A DNA stretch of 64,000 bases from Sarcocystis neurona (taxonomy: Eukaryota; Apicomplexa; Conoidasida; Eucoccidiorida; Sarcocystidae): the NCBI GenBank assembly GCA_000727475.1, contig KL647288.1, positions 2,383,226-2,447,225 on the forward strand, given 5' to 3'. The notes under the pieces are model-generated. The model worked only from the letters and a program-made list of their open reading frames with translations. It was not told where the DNA came from and ran no database searches. Below are positions 61,601 to 64,000 of this stretch, one piece after another (the stretch's first letter is position 1; every line of letters begins with the position of its first letter). Position numbers and translations under genes: made by a program.

Positions 61601-64000
61601 ACCATCTTCCTCTGCGACAAAACAAAAGACGTAATCATCTCTAAGAATGAATCCACAATCAACTTGCAAATGCAGCCCAACGTCCTCATTACCACCCAGG
61701 GCAGCTGTTTCAGGAACTTCCTACGAATGTGTGCTCACAGAGTGCCACATACGTCCAAGGACGTACACGTACGTACGTAGGGTGAGAAACAAAAAATACC
61801 CGTGTGTGGAATGAGTGTGTTGAAGACCGTGCGAGAGAGAGAATAACACTTGTCTTGAATGATTGTGCTGATGACATGATGCGGCCGAGCGCCCTCCACG
61901 CAACTCTATAGAACGGCATCTTCTCGCGCAGACAGCACCTGTTGTGTTCGTCTTCTCGTCGTCTCTCTGTATGTAGTTACTTGAGCTTGTACAAATACTT
62001 GTACGCAGACCTGTGGTGTACCTTATTCTTTGCGTGAAATCTAATAATTACTTCATCATTCTGCGAGTGTGTTACAATCGACGAGGAACGTTTCCGACGT
62101 CTCGACGCCCTTGTGTTGTTGTAGACAAGGAACTCTTCCTAAGTTGCGACACTCCGCCGGTGCCATATCGTCTACACACGTATATCCAGTCTTTCGAAAG
62201 TGTGAACCAACATCGTTCCTTTCGGCTTATCTAAATTAGATTAAAGAAACAAATTCGCCAAGCATGGGAGGGCGTTATTACCTCACAAGAGACGTCCTCG
62301 ACGGTGCCGTTACTCTTTCTTCCAGCGCCACACGTGCTCACCTGCGGTGTCCAACCATGCCTGTAGATTCAGGGTAAACCAACCACCCTTGTGCGCAGCT
62401 TCTGCGCCTGCGACACAGGCAATGGTTCACACAAGAATCAACTGCCTAGCGCTCCGCTCTGTGTCAAATGCCGAAGTTCACAGATAAGCAAAGAGTGTGA
62501 TTATCCCTTTGTAAACGTGCCTACCTTTTACCAATCCACGCGTAGCGGAATGCACAGCATGGACGTTATGTGCTGTGCAGGTGCTAGGCAGCGAAGTGAT
62601 GTGCGTTCCATTACTAGACCATTTTTTCAAAGAGTTGTTGCAAAAAGCCCCTTTCGATCTCGGCTACAAAGCGGCCGTTTGACGTCCTCGACGAACGACG
62701 AACGATGGAAAAAGAATTATTTCTCCGTATAGTAAGGGAAGGAGGTATAAGGCAGGGTAGTGGCGGTCTACGAGAACATTATTGAAAGGTGTCGGCTTTG
62801 ATAGCTCACTTTGTTGAAGTCCAAATCTGCAGAGCGTATCAGTGGTTCCACGTGAAAAGCCCTCTGTCAGTAGATGCACCAGTGCTTAACTCAAACGCGT
62901 TCATGACTTCTTGCAAATGTTCCCATACGTTAGGTCGATTACGTCTGCTCATCCCGGTATGCGCCGCAGAACTAACTAAACTTCTTCCTTTCGCGAAACC
63001 GCGTTAAAGTGTCCGCGCACGTATACAATTATGCTAGCATCTCGCACGTGTGGTGACATAGATATCCGTCCCTCGGCATTTACAGAGATGGTGCTTGACG
63101 CTGCACTTCACACGCGTGAGGAGCCCCCTTAATAGGGGCTGAAGACGTATAACCACCCGTCCAATATTTGTACACTTCAAGATACCTGTTCATGTGGGCA
63201 CCTGCAGGCGCAACGTCAGGTAGGTATCAAAGAGCATACAGGTTTGCAGATCTGAATGCCTCAGCACGGCCGCAATGACCATTGTGTCAAGCTACTGTAA
63301 GAGAGGACACCTGTGAATTTACACGCCCACTGCGTAGACGATGCACGCTAAAGCATACGCATGCTTACGCTTTACGCCTCACGTCTTCCTTTGTAACTGG
63401 ACAAGGTGTTAACCGGCCGACTTCGCGATGACGGACGCGAAAACAAGAGAGCACCACGTGCGACGATACTCCAGTTAAACCGCCCTCAACCACCCACACA
63501 GATTCTTACTTCAACTTTCGCCCTCTATCACCGATACAACATGGGCGCTTGTTCACGCAGACATACACGTGTAAAACGTACCCGGCTGCAAGTGTACCTC
63601 GATATTCTACGCAGAGCAGGTACGCGTGTATACATACTGTACCAAACATTCTTACGACTATGCGTACATAATCGCGCTACTTTCGCACCGACACCACTCA
63701 ATACGCATTAGTTTTAAACGGATCAATGCCTCCGTTTGAGTACGTCAGATGGGCAAACGGGCAGCGGCATCTACACGTACGTGTCAGCTGGCCAGCTAGG
63801 CTCTCGTAGTGGCACAATCTGAGGGAAAGGGCTGCGTTTCTCAGCATTAATTTTGTCTTTTAATTTGAAACAACAGTCCAGCTCGTGCCCAATTCCCCCG
63901 AACTATACCTTTAAATATGGTTTACCACACCCCTCATGCAAGATCGGTTTTTTCTGCTATGTAGGATGCAACAGGTTCTCACAGACTTGCACAAATTATT
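58624..64000. other. Region upstream of the subtilisin gene, no recognised gene
   Basis: The subtilisin promoter and any upstream exon should lie near 58.6-59.5 kb. The longest open frames, 60789-61280 (+, 163 codons) and 61397-61780 (+, 127 codons), show no motif I know, and the opposite strand is also open over part of each. No RNA gene or mobile element was seen. Confidence 0.5.

Noticed and set aside
1..64000. CRISPR arrays, insertion sequences, tRNA or rRNA genes
   Set aside because: No regularly spaced repeats, transposase frames or cloverleaf-like segments were found by eye; a tRNA scan would be needed to exclude a tRNA fully.

Overview
The window reads as nuclear DNA of an intron-rich protist, most likely a coccidian apicomplexan or a close alveolate relative. 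Reasons: a flagellar (axonemal) dynein, an interrupted long-form tRNase Z with a serine-rich insertion, a secreted subtilisin carrying EGF-like modules, and gene-poor DNA full of TA, CA/TG and degenerate triplet repeats. The exact genus cannot be read from the sequence. No prokaryotic, viral or mobile-element gene was recognised, and no rRNA or tRNA gene was seen.

Layout. 1-15307 (+): the 3' half of an axonemal dynein heavy chain of the DNAH2 / I1(f) beta type, in 36 compact exons that join in frame to the stop codon. 15308-16958: convergent intergenic DNA. 16959-30020 (-): a long-form tRNase Z (ELAC2/TRZ1 type) spread over at least 14 exons; its 5' end is not resolved. 30021-34531: repeat-rich DNA between two divergent genes. 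34532-39332 (+): a YVH1/DUSP12-like gene whose zinc-binding domain is complete but whose phosphatase loop I could not find. 39333-43696: no recognised gene. 43697-44200 (-): mitochondrial pyruvate carrier subunit MPC1, essentially one exon. 44201-49664: no recognised gene, with triplet-structured repeats and a tandem duplication. 49665-58623 (-): a six-exon subtilisin-family protease with an intact catalytic tetrad and four EGF-like modules. 58624-64000: no recognised gene.

The genes do not form one pathway. They cover flagellar motility (dynein), tRNA 3' processing (tRNase Z), probable 60S ribosome maturation (YVH1), pyruvate import into mitochondria (MPC1) and secretory proteolysis (subtilisin). 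Exon models were built by eye from family conservation plus splice-site and phase agreement. Three introns use GC-AG rather than GT-AG ends, about 5% of those resolved, which is the most distinctive gene-structure signal here.
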